The position numbers and the translations under genes are program-made. The notes beneath the pieces were generated by a model. It searched no databases, was not told the origin of the DNA, and saw only the letters and a program-made list of their open reading frames with translations. A stretch of 64,000 nucleotides of DNA from Sisyra terminalis (Eukaryota; Arthropoda; Insecta; Neuroptera; Sisyridae). The stretch is from assembly GCA_958496175.1 (NCBI GenBank), contig OY292280.1, positions 3,038,001-3,102,000 of the forward strand, in the 5' to 3' direction. This document shows positions 1 through 11,058 of the stretch, piece by piece; the stretch's first letter is position 1; the number at the start of each line of letters is the position of its first letter.

Positions 1-1264
1 TTCGCTGGGGTTTGATAAGTTTATGCATTAATATTTACTGTTTAAATAGTGTTTTATTAACTGATTTTTTTCAAGCAGATCGTTCGTTAATTGTTGAATA
101 TCATTTAAACTAGGATTTGGAGTTTATGTAAGAAATTTAATTCGCTGGGGTTTGATAATTTGATGAATTCGACTGTTTTGCCGGTTTTTTTTCCCTTATC
201 TTTACAGCTTCGTTGTGCCACAAATTCATAAAGAATTTTGTTTTTTATTACTGTAAGAGAAGGATAATAGCTTTTATAATGGGGAGGGGGTGTTTTTAAA
301 CGTTCAGGAATCCATTAAGTTATACGGTATAAATATGGTTTTATAAAAAAAATTAGGGTTCAATATTTGGGTTATTGTTTTAAATGTTAGTTGAAAATGT
401 ATTTTTGGGTTGAATGATTTTGCGTTAAAATTGATTCGGTGGCCACCCCCATCCCCATTGCATGTAAAAAGTGTGTATCCGTTCTGAGAAGCATTTAGAG
501 CACAATTTACAACGGAAAACATTAAGTATTATTGTGCGAAGCTCATAAAGAAAAGAGATTTCGGACTGCATGGGGCCAAATGAGACACAATAGGGTAAAC
601 GTGTAAAAAACGGAGGGTTACTTAAAGAACTTAACGAGTGGATGTTTGTATGTGGTATGCGTATAGATTTTTTTTTTGCGCTGTATAATTCAAGAATGTT
701 TTTTCGTTGATTTTTTTTTTGCTTTTGTACAGGATAAGACATCCAGGCGAAATGTATGTAAATGTGTTTGCGCGAATTGACATGAAAGCAACTAAAAAGG
801 GGATTGGTTTGACACCCATCATGTAAAATTTCACGGCATGAGTAGGGTTTAAGATGCTAAAAATAGGATAGGTGATAGGTGGCGCTGGGATCGAAATGGG
901 GGCTGCGAGGGCGATGGCGATGGCATTACGATGAGAAAAAGCGACACTGCAAGGATAAAACTGATGATGAAACGGCGCGCGGTAATCAATCACTATTTAT
1001 AAAGGACAAGATATTTAGAAACTTCATCTTGCTAACGCTCCAGAATATTTTGTCCCTATGATCCTTATATTTTCCCCCATCAAACCACCGCAGTTCCATT
1101 ATTTATTTTCCACTCCAACCCTTATAAATCTTTTGATCTCATACTTCTTTTTTAACATCAACAGATTATATGTTTCATAATAAAACATTTCCATCGCATT
1201 TTCAAGAAAAAATAATAATAAATTAAAATATAATGAGACCTTCTCCTCAGATAATATCTTAGAC
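1..1264. other. No recognised gene; AT-rich DNA with a short direct repeat
   Basis: An 18-bp exact direct repeat (ttcgctggggtttgataa) lies at 1-18 and 141-158, but the flanks do not match. A small GC-richer patch at about 880-1000 gives open frames on both strands without a recognisable protein. Nothing else was identified. Confidence 0.5.
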
Positions 1265-1360
1265 CAGTGATTCTTAACCTGGGTATGATCGAATCCAAGG
1301 GGTTCGGTGAGTCAGTCTCGCGGGATCGACAGAGGTCAATATACACCTATGCGTAAATAT
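1265..1360 (+). mobile_element. hAT-type terminus, fragment
   Basis: The segment begins cagtgattcttaacctggg, matching the CAGTGGTTCTTAACC-like terminal inverted repeat seen in many hAT elements. The reverse complement of a related terminus ends at 54392, and a shorter one starts at 24362. The first 60-80 bp include ttcggtgagtcagtctc, which reappears (as gactgactcacc) at about 54340. No partner end or 8-bp duplication could be placed, so this is a fragment. The family assignment rests on the terminus alone. Confidence 0.5.
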
Positions 1361-1410
1361 AATAGGAAGTGTCCGACCGAATCCGAAACTTCCATAAACA
1401 TTTGCCGGCT

Positions 1411-1625
1411 CATGTGTACTTTAGCACACTCACAATCTGGCAATGTTGCATTTTTGACTAATTTTTTAATTTAATTCGCGATCAAATCGGTCTATAATAA
1501 AAATTTAGCCACAAAAAAGAATTATACCATATTAAAACTAAATCATCAAAAATATCGCGAATTTAATTAAAAACAAAGACGAAAATGCAACATTGCCAGA
1601 TTGTGAGTGTCCTTAAGTACACATG
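1411..1625. mobile_element. MITE with about 42-bp terminal inverted repeats
   Basis: The left end (catgtgtactttagcacac, then acaatctggcaatgttgcat) is mirrored at the right end (atgcaacattgccagattgt, then gtacacatg), with arms of about 42 bp. The 215-bp element has no coding capacity. A related, more diverged element lies at about 1819-1995 with the interior in the opposite orientation, sharing the internal stretch gtggctaaattt. Confidence 0.7.
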
Positions 1626-1818
1626 AACCCATTTGCCTACATTATTAACATTAATACTACTTATAACTGATGTACCATTTCAGACACTACCGGAATATAC
1701 TATGACAGTGGATTAATCGCAATGTTTAATTTACGACAAATAAGTATAACATTTTACGGCCGTACATTAGTACCCACATCGTTTTTTTTTTTTGGCTCAA
1801 GTCCATTTTAGCATATTA

Positions 1819-1995
1819 AAATCTGGCAACGTTTTTTCTACATTTTTTTAAATTAAATTCTCCAATTTTTGTTCATTTAATTCTACTATGGTACACTTTT
1901 GTCTTTTGTGGCTAAATTTTCATTATGGACCGATTTATTCGCGAATGAAATTAAAAACAAAGTCGAAAATGCAACGTTGCCAGATTTTAAATTAA
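1819..1995. mobile_element. Second copy of the 1411-1625 MITE family, inverted interior
   Basis: Ends carry aaaatctggcaacgtt and aacgttgccagatttt. The interior (gtggctaaattt, then ggaccgattt) is the reverse complement of the first copy's interior. The two copies are diverged, so they look like independent old insertions rather than a recent duplication. Confidence 0.6.
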
Positions 1996-2159
1996 TAATA
2001 TTTATTTATATTATATATAAAAAACGGAAATGGGTTTTCAGCAAATTATTTAATTAAAATAAAAAAAAAAATTATGTTAAAAATATAATAATTCAGGGAA
2101 TATTATTAATTTAAAACAATAAAATTACGAATATTTTCAGTTTAATGCAAATAACTTAA

Positions 2160-2540
2160 GACCTGTGAAAAAAATCAAAAACTTTTATAGAGATAAGTTA
2201 AAGGAAAAAAAGTGCTCTACAAAAAATGTCCTGTAAAATTTTCTCGTAAAATTGATGGTTGCGTCAAAAATTGAAAAAATATCAAAATCTCTCTTTAGAT
2301 CAATTTTGACCTTGAATATCTTTTGAAGGAATAAATATATCAAAAACTTGTTCGGAACCTTTTTTGTAGATCGTTCAATTTTCTATAAGAATATACCTTG
2401 GTCATTTCGAAATATTATCACCAGCGTGAGCTATAAAATTCCAAAGTGCAAGAGAATATTGTTCCCATATTATTTAAATGGAAAATCGAAATTTGCGATG
2501 CGGCACCTCTTGATATTAATATTAAGAGCTTAAAATTTCA
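2160..2540. repeat. Dispersed repeat remnant, unclassified
   Basis: It contains the phrase tttgtagatcgttcaatttt and a tail ending attaatattaagagctt. A diverged relative lies at 6690-7040 (tttgtagagcgtttaatt, attaatattaagggctc). Fragments with ttttgtagagcgataaattt or its complement occur near 30462, 50740 and 50880. Only a family link is supported; no class can be assigned. Confidence 0.45.
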
Positions 2541-3985
2541 CAGGATTTTTTTTTGTAATTCACAACAATATTTTCGATATAATTAAGAAAAAAAAAATTA
2601 TCCTTTTCTTTGAATCAGTCTAATTTATATAGAATAGTAAAATGTATTTTTTATTTCAAATGATCAGCTCTTAGGAAAAATTGGAATGCATAAGTGGAAA
2701 ACTTTTGATCCATTTTTTACGATTTTAGTGTTTTTCAAGTGGTGCATGAAGAGAAAGTTCTGAGGAAAATGAATCGTATTTATAAGAAAATAGGAAAATT
2801 GTTGAACCAATTACGTTTATGAATAGCAGTAGGTGATGTTTGATTGGAGTTTCTGGAAACTTTTACTCTTATACACAATGGAAAAGAGTACTTAACTGGA
2901 AAATTTTCGGACTTTATTAAAACGGTAAAAAAATTCATAAATAAAGAGATATGGGGAGCGGTATTAATGTAAATGGCGGGGAAAAACAAACATGTTCTAT
3001 TCATGAATATTTGACGAAGAAAATTGTGAAGGGTTTTTCTTTTCAATTGGAAAACCAACAAAATTACGACGTCGACGACTGACTTTTAGTGGACAAGTTC
3101 AGTAAACAAATCAATACGACATTATCAACTATTCAACTTATTCAATTCCAAAATAAATACTTTCCCAAATTCCTTTTTTTCCGGGGTACACGTGTCGAAG
3201 TTAACAAAAAAGCCGTCTTCTTTACAATCCCAATTCTACCCCAAATCCGCAATCTATTTTAAGGCTTTTTCTTCGGGGACTTGCCCGATACCGATTGTTC
3301 ATTTATCCCGACCATCATTTATATAATTTTTTATATGATATATCCTTTTTTTTAAATCCATAAGAAGCTTTTATCGTTTTTTTTCTGATAATCAATCAAA
3401 CTTTTAATAAAGTCGATTTAAAAACGAAAAAATATCATCTAGTTACAAAATTGATTTTTGTTCATTACAGGTCATCCATGAATTACATCACATGTAAAAA
3501 GAACGAACGGGGGTGGGGGGCCGGTTGAAAGTTGTACCATTGTTTGTGGGGATGGGGAGGATGAGGGAGAAAAGAACTTTTCAAATGGCACATTTAATAA
3601 AAGAAATATAATAAGGAGAAAAAATGAGGACAAAAAGTGTATTTTGATAGATTTGAACAAAAAAATAAAAAAGTTAGTGATACATTCTTGGTTGATACCC
3701 GCTACTTCGTCAACGTGGCATAAAACTCGGCATTGTAAATAATCAATTCCAAATAATTTAAATATTTTCTACATAAATAAAACATTATCCACCCTTCAAA
3801 AACGTATTTTAACCCTTTAAAAGTGAATCAATAAATATTCCCCATCTTTATTCAATTGACACAGGAAATAGATGTTACAACTTATATAGTAATGAGTCCA
3901 ATATAAGATACTAATTGTATAGATTATACCAAAAAAAAACAGTTTTTCTTTTCTATTGATCTTTTTTACTGGGCTTATTATGGTT
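2541..3985. other. No gene seen; short non-LTR-like motif near 3700
   Basis: The stretch is AT-rich with a G-rich patch near 3510-3560. At about 3697-3735 the phrase gatacccgctacttcgtc matches a motif repeated at about 42130 and, in reverse complement, at about 56880 (family F). Nothing else was identified. Confidence 0.4.
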
Positions 3986-4911
3986 CCCAGTTTCTTTTTC
4001 TGTTTCGTTGGGTTTTCCAGGAAAAAGTTAGTTAAGCCCCAAAATTACAGTCTCAGGGCTTATTTCCTGGGTTCCTACTTCTAGTTATGATTAAGCATCT
4101 GGAGGAACCTCAGTACTCGTCGCACTAGATACTTTCCAACTATTTCAGTTCCATGACTTTATATCCCCAGTTCCTGTATCTTCATTCATCCAGAGTACCG
4201 CATTCCTATAGAACTTCAACGTAGTAAAAAATTACAATATATTTTTTATTCCAAAATCTATATTGAAATGGTAGAATCGAAAACCCGAATGAATATAAAT
4301 TTGGTATTGAATGCTTCTCGAGTTTCACAGGATAGCGACGCTAAGTTGTTACTAAAAACATTTTTAATGTTTTTCAATGTGCATTAGATGTTCATTAATG
4401 CCAAATGTGATTTTTGTAAATTCAAATTCGATTATTTTCATTTTTCCAACGAAATATGACAAAAAAATTATCCAATAAAACGTTAAGAGGGAAACTGGTG
4501 CCAAATTTATGGCAGAAAGTCAAAGAGCTGCCAAATAATCCTATTCAATCTTAATCAATCGGTTAAATACCCAAAAGTGTCCACAAACTGTTAACAGATA
4601 AAATTCTATGCTGGAACACGGTAATGCAGGACTCCTTTAGGACTCCTTGGCAGAAGAAAAGTCCTGGAAAAACACTAATAAATTAAGGGGGAGGTGATAT
4701 TGATGTACCCACTGTAATTGTCCAAAGTTATTTCATCGGATTTCTATTTATTTCAATCGTTACTACATTTACTAAGTGGTACAAAAAATTGAATACTTAA
4801 GTGATGTTCTAAAATTGAATTTTTTGATATTTTTCTTAGTAATTAATTGATTTTTACTTATATGGCATTAAGAATTTACACACTAAATGTCAAAACGTTG
4901 ATACTATTGAG

Positions 4912-5123
4912 ACTATTTTTTTAAATAAGAAAATAATTCAGGTTGTTTAAAATAGGTTTTTTTATTTAATATTTTTACTATTCAATTAGCTACGTTTCGT
5001 TACGAATCGCAACTTCATCAGGCTTTTTGATTCACAAAAACAAAATATTTTCAATTTAAATTCAATAAATAAAATTGTCTTCTTATTTAAAAAAAATAAA
5101 AGCTGAGATCTGAATTTTATCGT
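4912..5123 (-). mobile_element. 212-bp hammerhead-bearing insertion with 8-bp target duplication
   Basis: The segment is flanked by ctattgag at 4904-4911 and 5124-5131. The family C paralogue at about 35010 shows the unoccupied site (ctcaatag on the plus strand), which supports a discrete insertion. Inside, ttttttaaataagaa near the left end is mirrored by ttcttatttaaaaaaa near the right end. The minus strand carries a hammerhead-like motif at 4981-5026. The length is in the range known for animal retrozyme monomers. Alternatively, it is a truncated Penelope-like terminal piece. Confidence 0.6.
4981..5026 (-). ncRNA. Hammerhead ribozyme motif, family D
   Basis: Read on the minus strand: CTGATGA at 5021-5015, one extra A, a 5-bp stem II (GTTGC with GTAAC, one G-U wobble, loop GATTC), GAAA at 4998-4995, a minimal stem III (ACGT), then A as the possible cleavage nucleotide. 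A 3-bp stem I is formed by AGC before the core and GCT after the cleavage site. All invariant core positions of the hammerhead consensus are present. An extra A between A9 and stem II is known from a chrysanthemum viroid hammerhead. Activity is inferred, not shown. Confidence 0.6.
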
Positions 5124-5215
5124 CTATTGAGGCTAATTATGTTGATTTAAAATCAAAAGTTGTGTTTTAATTGTTTATTGAAAAAATGTCATTACTTTCC
5201 GGCCTTAATATTAAA

Positions 5216-6401
5216 ATATTGGCATCGTCATTATATAAATCGCTACAATTCGGTATAAAAATCGCTCATAGTTAATTGGCTATTTAACCAGAAAAAAGGA
5301 AAAAATTTTTTTTTGGTTGGAAATAGTTATGTTTTAGACAAATTTATTTGATTTGTATGGTAGAGAAATGAAGAACTTGAAGATATATGAAGAATGTAAA
5401 TTATTCCTATTAGTATTTCTCTTTTTTTATACGAACAAATTAGTTTGACCACCAAACGACTAAAGAGGCAGGTCTCTAATCTAAAAGGAAAAAAAAAGCG
5501 GTCGTTAAAAGATTTTTTTTAACACTTAAAGTTGACGCATTGCTCAATTTCGAGTTTAACACTTTCAAGACAAAGCAATTACAATAAATTATCAATCTCT
5601 TAATTGGACGCAGCATTGATGATGGGCTTTTCGTGGAGTGGCCGTTCTACGTAAGTCGAGACCTGGTTTATGTTGATCGATTTGAGCGGCCAATGATTTT
5701 TAGCAGTGCTGATAAAACTCAATATTTATGATGGACTTCACTTAGTGATCTATTATGTCGAATTTTCGTGGGACATGAATTGTTTTCTAAAACGGTGTGG
5801 CCCAACATTGGTGACATCTTAATTTTTCACAAAAGCCTACATCATTTGGGCGCTATAAATACGTTGTTCCGATAACATTAGACACAAGAAATCAATTTGG
5901 TTGGCATTGATAAGCCGGTTAACAGAAAATACATATTCGGGTAACAATATTTTGTCGAGTTTGTCATCCTCGTTGTTCCACCCCGTGTAAATCCGTTGAG
6001 TTCCAGTCCCCCGCGAATACGCGATCTTTATCCAACCGGACATATATTACGTAAGTCGAAGCGTGGTCGCTCTAATTCGAAACCAGTCTGGTCGAAACTA
6101 TGCAACTCGTGATTGAAAAGATGAGAAAATTTTATGTTTTATTTCAATCACAACTATTTATTATTTCTCTTATCCAAGTGATTTAAGTAAATATATGTTT
6201 ACCTCCCACACACATGTCGTTCGGATAAGACAATGGAAATGACATATTTTTTCGTAAAAACCCGTTTTATTTTATTCGAATTTTTTTTGTCTCAACTCAA
6301 AAAAATAACTAAAATTTTTGATCAAAAATACTCTCAGAATAATCGATTTTGATTAACATTATTAATCGATATTATCGAAATTATCGAAAACATTATTTTA
6401 T
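5216..6401. other. No recognised gene or repeat
   Basis: The stretch is AT-rich. A short phrase, acgtaagtcga, occurs at about 5649 and again at about 6049. A 68-codon open frame on the minus strand at 5837-6043 has no recognisable product. Confidence 0.4.
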
Positions 6402-6683
6402 TCTGTGTACACATTATATAGAATATATTACGGTCCAATTTATGTAGTATAATTTAATAAAAAAAATATATAAAACTCATACCATAAACATAAATTTGAA
6501 CAGAAGTTCAAACAAAAATATTCGTCACGTATTGCCCTGATACGTATTTCGATTCTCAAGCAATCTTCCTCAGTTAGGTGAAACACCACAAAAAAGTTAC
6601 GGAGTGATCCAAACTACTTGATGACCACTGAGGAAGTTTTGCTTGGCAATCGAAATACGTATCTGGGCAATACGTCACGAAAA
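6402..6683. mobile_element. Hammerhead-B foldback element, degenerate (copy U)
   Basis: The left arm (6402-6572) reads in reverse complement: ctgtgtacac, the atttatgtagtataattt block, the cataaacataaatttgaac block, then a hammerhead-like core. In this core stem II is damaged (GATTGC faces GAATC). The partial right arm (6597-6683) is forward and carries CTGAGGA at 6638-6644, a modified stem II (one extra T region) and GAAATACGTATC. The spacer between the arms is only a few tens of bases, so the usual internal SINE pair is missing. Confidence 0.6.
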
Positions 6684-6689
6684 ACTTGT

Positions 6690-7060
6690 AGAGAATTTGA
6701 TTTCCTACAAAAAAGTTCCTGTAGACCAAATCGCGAAGATCAATATTAAACGAGATATTTAGCCTTGAATTTTATGGAAAAATCAGGTTCAGTGGCCCGT
6801 ACTACCTCACCGGTGTGAGTTACGACTTTGTCGCAATAGACACTTTTGTAGAGCGTTTAATTCTGAGAAAAAACCATCTTCGGTAAAAGCGATCCCATGA
6901 AATGGCCCGCTGAGATATAGAAATTTAAAAATAAAAAATCAGAGTTTCCGTGTATTTTCAATGGGAAATCTTTACGCGTCTTGGTCGAGGACTTAAAATT
7001 AATATTAAGGGCTCAAACTTTCAGAGAATTTTGTTTTTGGTATTTCCAACAAAATATCAC
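6690..7060. repeat. Dispersed repeat related to 2160-2540
   Basis: It shares tttgtagagcgtttaatt and the tail phrase attaatattaagggctc with 2160-2540, in the same order. It abuts copy U directly. Class unknown. Confidence 0.4.
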
Positions 7061-7100
7061 GATGGGACCAAAAAAAAAGTAAAAAAAAAAAAATCACCCT

Positions 7101-7214
7101 AATAGTAATATATGAAAATCATACCATTAACATAAATTTGAAGAAAAGTTGAAACAAAAATATTCGTGACGTATTGCCCAGACACGCATTTCGATTGCCA
7201 AGCAATCTTCCTCC
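7101..7214 (-). mobile_element. Hammerhead-B arm fragment (copy T)
   Basis: It is one arm on the minus strand: taccattaacataaatttga, then gacgtattgcccagacac, then the stem II hairpin. It stops inside the core (only the GAGGA end of CTGAGGA remains). The stem III palindrome is mutated to a gcgtgt-type sequence. Confidence 0.55.
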
Positions 7215-8870
7215 TTTTTACGGTGTTAATTTATAAGTTGACGAAAAATTTCCAAGTACAAATTGTAAAGTGAGAAATAGGCCTTATTTTTCCACATTAA
7301 TTAAAAAAAGTTTCATAAAAATGTTCATTTTTTCATACAAAGTTACAACTATTAGTGCACCCTATTGATTTCGTCGTATTGAATTTTGGAATTTCGATAT
7401 GAAAATTTTCGTAACTAGCCGAATCATTCCCAGTTGAGAGCACTTCAATAATATGAGTGGTACAATTTATTTTCATCGGTTCCCGAATTGTAGCTAAAAT
7501 TTTAATTGCAGAAATATTTGCACGTATATTGAATTGAATCGAGCTAGTTTGATACCGAGGGGGTGTGTGGGGGGCGAGGTAGAGGGGGATTTGCGCCGAA
7601 AAAACAAGAGAGGTTAGTTAGTTGGTGGAAAAGGAAATCTGTTTTCAATTTATCAAATTTAGTTTTAGTTGATTTGCTTTTTGGGACAATGGAGTATTGT
7701 GTGCATATGTGGAGAGTTTCAACCGAATATAATGAAGGTGTGGTGTATCTCATTAATTAAGGGATGAAAACAAGTGAGTGGTAGAAAGTGGTGGGTGTTT
7801 GAGGAAAGATGCTTCTTGAAGGAAAATGGGGAAAAAATGTTTTCCATGACAACTGGAAAAATCTGAAGTTTTTTTTTTTTTGTTGGGGGGAGAAATGTAG
7901 GAATTATTTTTACTAAATGAGGGATTATGATAAGTCGGAAAATGAATACTGGAGGGTTGGTACTTGGAAACTAATAGCAACCCATCAATTCTCTGAATTA
8001 TTGACGAAATTATCTGTAATAATAATAATACTAATAATAACAGTAGAAATATAGTTGTACAACCCCATTCCTGTTGTTTTCCCGTGCACATTTCCCGGAA
8101 CATTTCCCGAAACACTCAACAAACTTTTGTCTCATTCACGTTTGTATGAGATAAATAATTGATAACATGAACTAAAATCGCTAATTAGAGAAATAGACGA
8201 GGAATTATCCAACCATCAAAATACATCGATATTTGATGTGGTGTTTGTCTATAATTCAACAAATTTCGATGATAATAGACGGCAAATAATTGACGTAATG
8301 CAACCCCCTCTATTGGCTAGCAAATCAGATTTGGAAATTTGCGAATCAAAGATCACTCCAACTATAACTAATTTCCAGCTTAGTTATTATTTCCATCAAA
8401 TGTTATTCCTGCGCCGTTTGGTGAAAGCAATTTCCCTGATTATCATTTGCAGACAAAAAAATCAAATCAACCCTCAACCACTCACTTCACAATTAATCCG
8501 GATCATTTCCAACATTGAAAGCTTAAAATCATTTCATTATTGTGAGTACCTACTAGACAAAGCTAATGTGAAATTAAATGATTCCGGGAAATATGAATTT
8601 CCCGTCGACAAATGAAAATATTCACATTTCCACTTAAGTTTCTCGGAATACAAATCACTCGTTTCTAGATTCTCGAATCTTCATTTGCACCTGAAACAAT
8701 CTTTAAAAATATGACGAGGCCTCCACACAACTTCCTTGGTCCAAATACTATCACCCTTTCAATCCATGTTTATATACGCTAAGTGCCTATGAAGTATTGA
8801 ATTCTAAGGTCAATAAATCAATACATTTTTTTAAAGCTGTTTAAATTTTTAGTAAATTTTCTTGAATTTT
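7215..8870. other. No recognised gene
   Basis: AT-rich with a G-rich patch at 7560-7600. The longest open frames are 120 codons (minus, 7753-8115) and about 126 codons (plus, 8238-8615). Neither shows recognisable domains, and low-complexity stretches dominate the first. The second starts at a GTG unless a later ATG is used; its composition does not differ from its surroundings. I do not call either a gene. Confidence 0.4.
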
Positions 8871-8878
8871 TTTACCCA

Positions 8879-9244
8879 CAAACGTATTCAGAAGAATTCC
8901 GTACAGTTATCGAAAATAATGACGAAACTTATATCGATAATGAAAAAGAATTATCTCTTGAACAAAAATTAGAATGACCAACAACTAAAAAAATATTAAC
9001 AAACCAAAATACTGTTGTAAACTTTGGATATTTAAAAATTCCAACAATGAAAATAGAATGACAAAAGATGTTTAAGTATATTCTAAGAGTGATAGAATAT
9101 GCGAAAAACATCTGGAACTCTCTTGAAACTTCCAGAACATGGCTTAATTGGCTGAACACAAATTCAACGAACCCGTTAATAAAAATAAGTCAAAACGTAA
9201 CAATGCAATACAAAAATCAATTGGATCCAAAACTATTAGACTAG
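8879..9244 (+). pseudogene. Decayed coding fragment, paralogue of 34701-34924
   Basis: Two open pieces match the other locus at the protein level. The first (8879-8977) ends with residues EEF.TVIENND, IDNEKE, then EQKLE and a stop. The second (9068-9244, 58 residues) begins MFKYILRVIEYAKNIWNSLE. In the paralogue the same pieces read EEFGTVIENND, IDSEKE, EQKLELDI and MFKYILSMIEYARNIWNSLE. Many differences fall at third codon positions (for example AAT/AAC, GAC/GAT, TTT/TTC), so both derive from a once-coding sequence, probably a mobile-element protein. Family unknown. Frames are broken by stops between the pieces. Confidence 0.5.
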
Positions 9245-9372
9245 AAATCGATTTATTTGAAAATGAGGATTTTTGAGGTTAACACTGGGAAAAAATATCA
9301 TGCTCATTGCTATACTTCACCATTTAGCGTAGATGCTGAACCAGAGAAATATAATAAACTGTTAAATTCTTG

Positions 9373-9584
9373 GTGAATCATCACAAAGCAGTTACGAAGT
9401 GATCCAAACTACTTGATGACCGCTGAGGAAGATTGCTTGGCAATCGAAATACGTATCTAGGCAATACGTCACAAATATTTTTGTTTGAACTTCTGTTCAA
9501 ATTTATGTTTATGGTATGATTTTTATATATTATTATATTAAATTATACTACATAAATTGGACCGCAATATATCCTATGTACACA
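9373..9584 (+). mobile_element. Hammerhead-B right arm (copy S)
   Basis: This is a single forward arm beginning gtgaatcatcacaaagcag. It carries the ribozyme-like motif and then the caaatttatgtttatggtat and actacataaattggaccgc blocks. No left arm or SINE pair precedes it, so it is a truncated copy. Confidence 0.65.
9413..9471 (+). ncRNA. Hammerhead ribozyme motif, family B
   Basis: CTGAGGA at 9423-9429, extra A at 9430, GATTGC-TTG-GCAATC at 9431-9445, GAAA at 9446-9449, TACGTA at 9450-9455, TC at 9456-9457. The core is intact, but stem I is weakened: cleavage would leave TAGG facing ACCG instead of the TGG/CCA of better copies. Confidence 0.5.
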
Positions 9585-9779
9585 ATTCACAATATCGTTT
9601 TTCCACCCTTGGAATACTAAAGGGGGATTATCGATCGAAAATTTTTTAAGGTTAAATTTATTATTCCCTAGTATCCATCTAATGCGAGGAAAAAGAATAT
9701 TTAGGAACAGAAGTGATTCGCGTTTGTAAATCACGGATATCTGTTCATCAAAATCGGTTGAGTGGTTCTATTTCGAAAA

Positions 9780-10230
9780 AAATATTGTATAACTAGTAAT
9801 TGCCCGTTGCATTCGTAACTAAAGCTTTTAGCTCAATAAAATTTTTAATATGAGATGATGTAGTTAGTCGAAATTTTAAATTTAATAATCAAAGTGTTGT
9901 TAATATAAAAAAGTTCATCGAAAATTATATTAAGAAACGTTATTACTGCTTACTATAAAAACAAAGTTGATTTATTATAAGAAACAAAAACTTAGGGTCT
10001 GCTTAAAAATTTAAGGTTTGATAAATATATCTGAAAAAGGTTAAGTTAAATTTAGAAGTAAGCATTATGTTTTTCGGCTTTCACATATTGTAAACCTGAA
10101 ATCCGAAATACGTATTCACAAATACATTAGTGAGTGAGTACCCTTACCAACGTTTTGAATGCGTAAGTGGGGATAACAGAGCGCATGCGCATAGCCCATT
10201 CTGCACAGGAAGATAGTCAATTTATATATA
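9780..10230 (+). repeat. Probable non-LTR retrotransposon tail remnant
   Basis: The phrase catcaaaatcggttgagtgg just upstream, and actagtaattgcccg near the start, are of the kind seen in insect non-LTR 3' regions. A block ctttcacatattgtaaacct at about 10079 is repeated in reverse complement at about 25240. It is degenerate and has no coding remains. Confidence 0.35.
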
Positions 10231-11050
10231 TGAAAAGTGGATTTAATTTCTTTTTCGTAAGTGTGAATAATTTTAGTAATTAAAGTAATAAAGTATCGAT
10301 TTCACCATATACGGAAAAAAAATCAATAAGAGCAATGAATAGAAGCGTTGGAGAACAAAGTGGACAATGGGAATGTCTTAATGGGATCTGCATCGGAAAA
10401 ACACCCCACAATACTTTAATAATTATATTTTCATTGAATTTTTTTCATATCTGTTAGCGATAGGAAAAATTATGAAGCACCAACCAACCGCCATTTTTGA
10501 TGTGAAAACTTTCTTTTTACCACAAATTTCCATGCGGAACAAAGTTGAAGAGAAAGCAGCTGGACTCGCATTGGGGGTTGAGTCGGGTGGGTTTATATTT
10601 TCATTGTCTTTTAATGACACTAATTATCCTTAGCAGTGTATCAACGAACGGCGTTCATGATTAAATTACGCGTCGACTGAAACAATCAAATCTCTTTCCA
10701 AAGTCCATTTGCCCTACGTTTGATATTTTCAAGCTTTCAACTTTCAACAAAAACTCACCCCCAAAGTGGCCAAACCACCCTTACCTCCAAGCAACCACGT
10801 TACGCCGCCATCCTTCATTGCCGGTGTGTGAAAATATTTTCCGTTTCCACTCTTCCGTTTCAATTGATCGGACGAGGGTTCTATTCTCTACTAATTACCC
10901 ATATTTGGGACACACTTCTCAATCATATTGATCCATTTTACTCGATTATTAGGTCACATTAATAAGAAACCACTTTTGAATCATTTAACCTTGATACTTT
11001 AAAACGCTTGGACTTCAAATTCCATGTTGTAAATCACCTTCACTTCAAGG
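10231..11050. other. No recognised gene; GC-richer patch at 10740-10870
   Basis: An 80-codon frame at 10720-10962 covers the patch. It has no recognisable domain and no start context or splice signals that I could support. Confidence 0.35.
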
Positions 11051-11058
11051 TCCTAGGA

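Larger units (their letters stand above)
4200..5215 (-). mobile_element. Decayed family C element interrupted by a 212-bp hammerhead element
   Basis: This segment is the reverse complement of 34933-35720 and also aligns with 39240-39900. Shared landmarks include tactttccggcc-like sequence at one end, the run around gtgtccacaaactgttaaca, and a coding-like stretch. In that stretch (about 4232-4395) one frame reads like the matching frames at 35532-35720 and about 39545-39700, with the shared residues KTR.NIN, SQDS.AKLL and KTF. The reading frame is broken downstream. I do not recognise the protein. An insertion at 4912-5123 splits the element and is described separately. Confidence 0.6.

Noticed and set aside
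631..993. 120-codon minus-strand frame
   Set aside because: Composition shifts along its length and includes T/A-run translations; the GC-rich part is equally open on the other strand.
3980..4140. Possible gene around the less AT-rich stretch near 4000-4140
   Set aside because: No frame of useful length on either strand and no splice signals; left unannotated.
7753..8115. 120-codon minus-strand frame
   Set aside because: It consists largely of low-complexity leucine, serine and lysine runs from T- and A-rich DNA; no domain or splice context.
8238..8615. 125-codon plus-strand frame
   Set aside because: It is long for this base composition but starts at GTG, has background composition and no recognisable motif or paralogue in the window.
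10079..10140. Hammerhead-like reading around aaatccgaaatacgtattc
   Set aside because: It has GAAATACGTATTC, but no CTGANGA and no stem II hairpin before it. It is a different repeat, shared with about 25208-25255.
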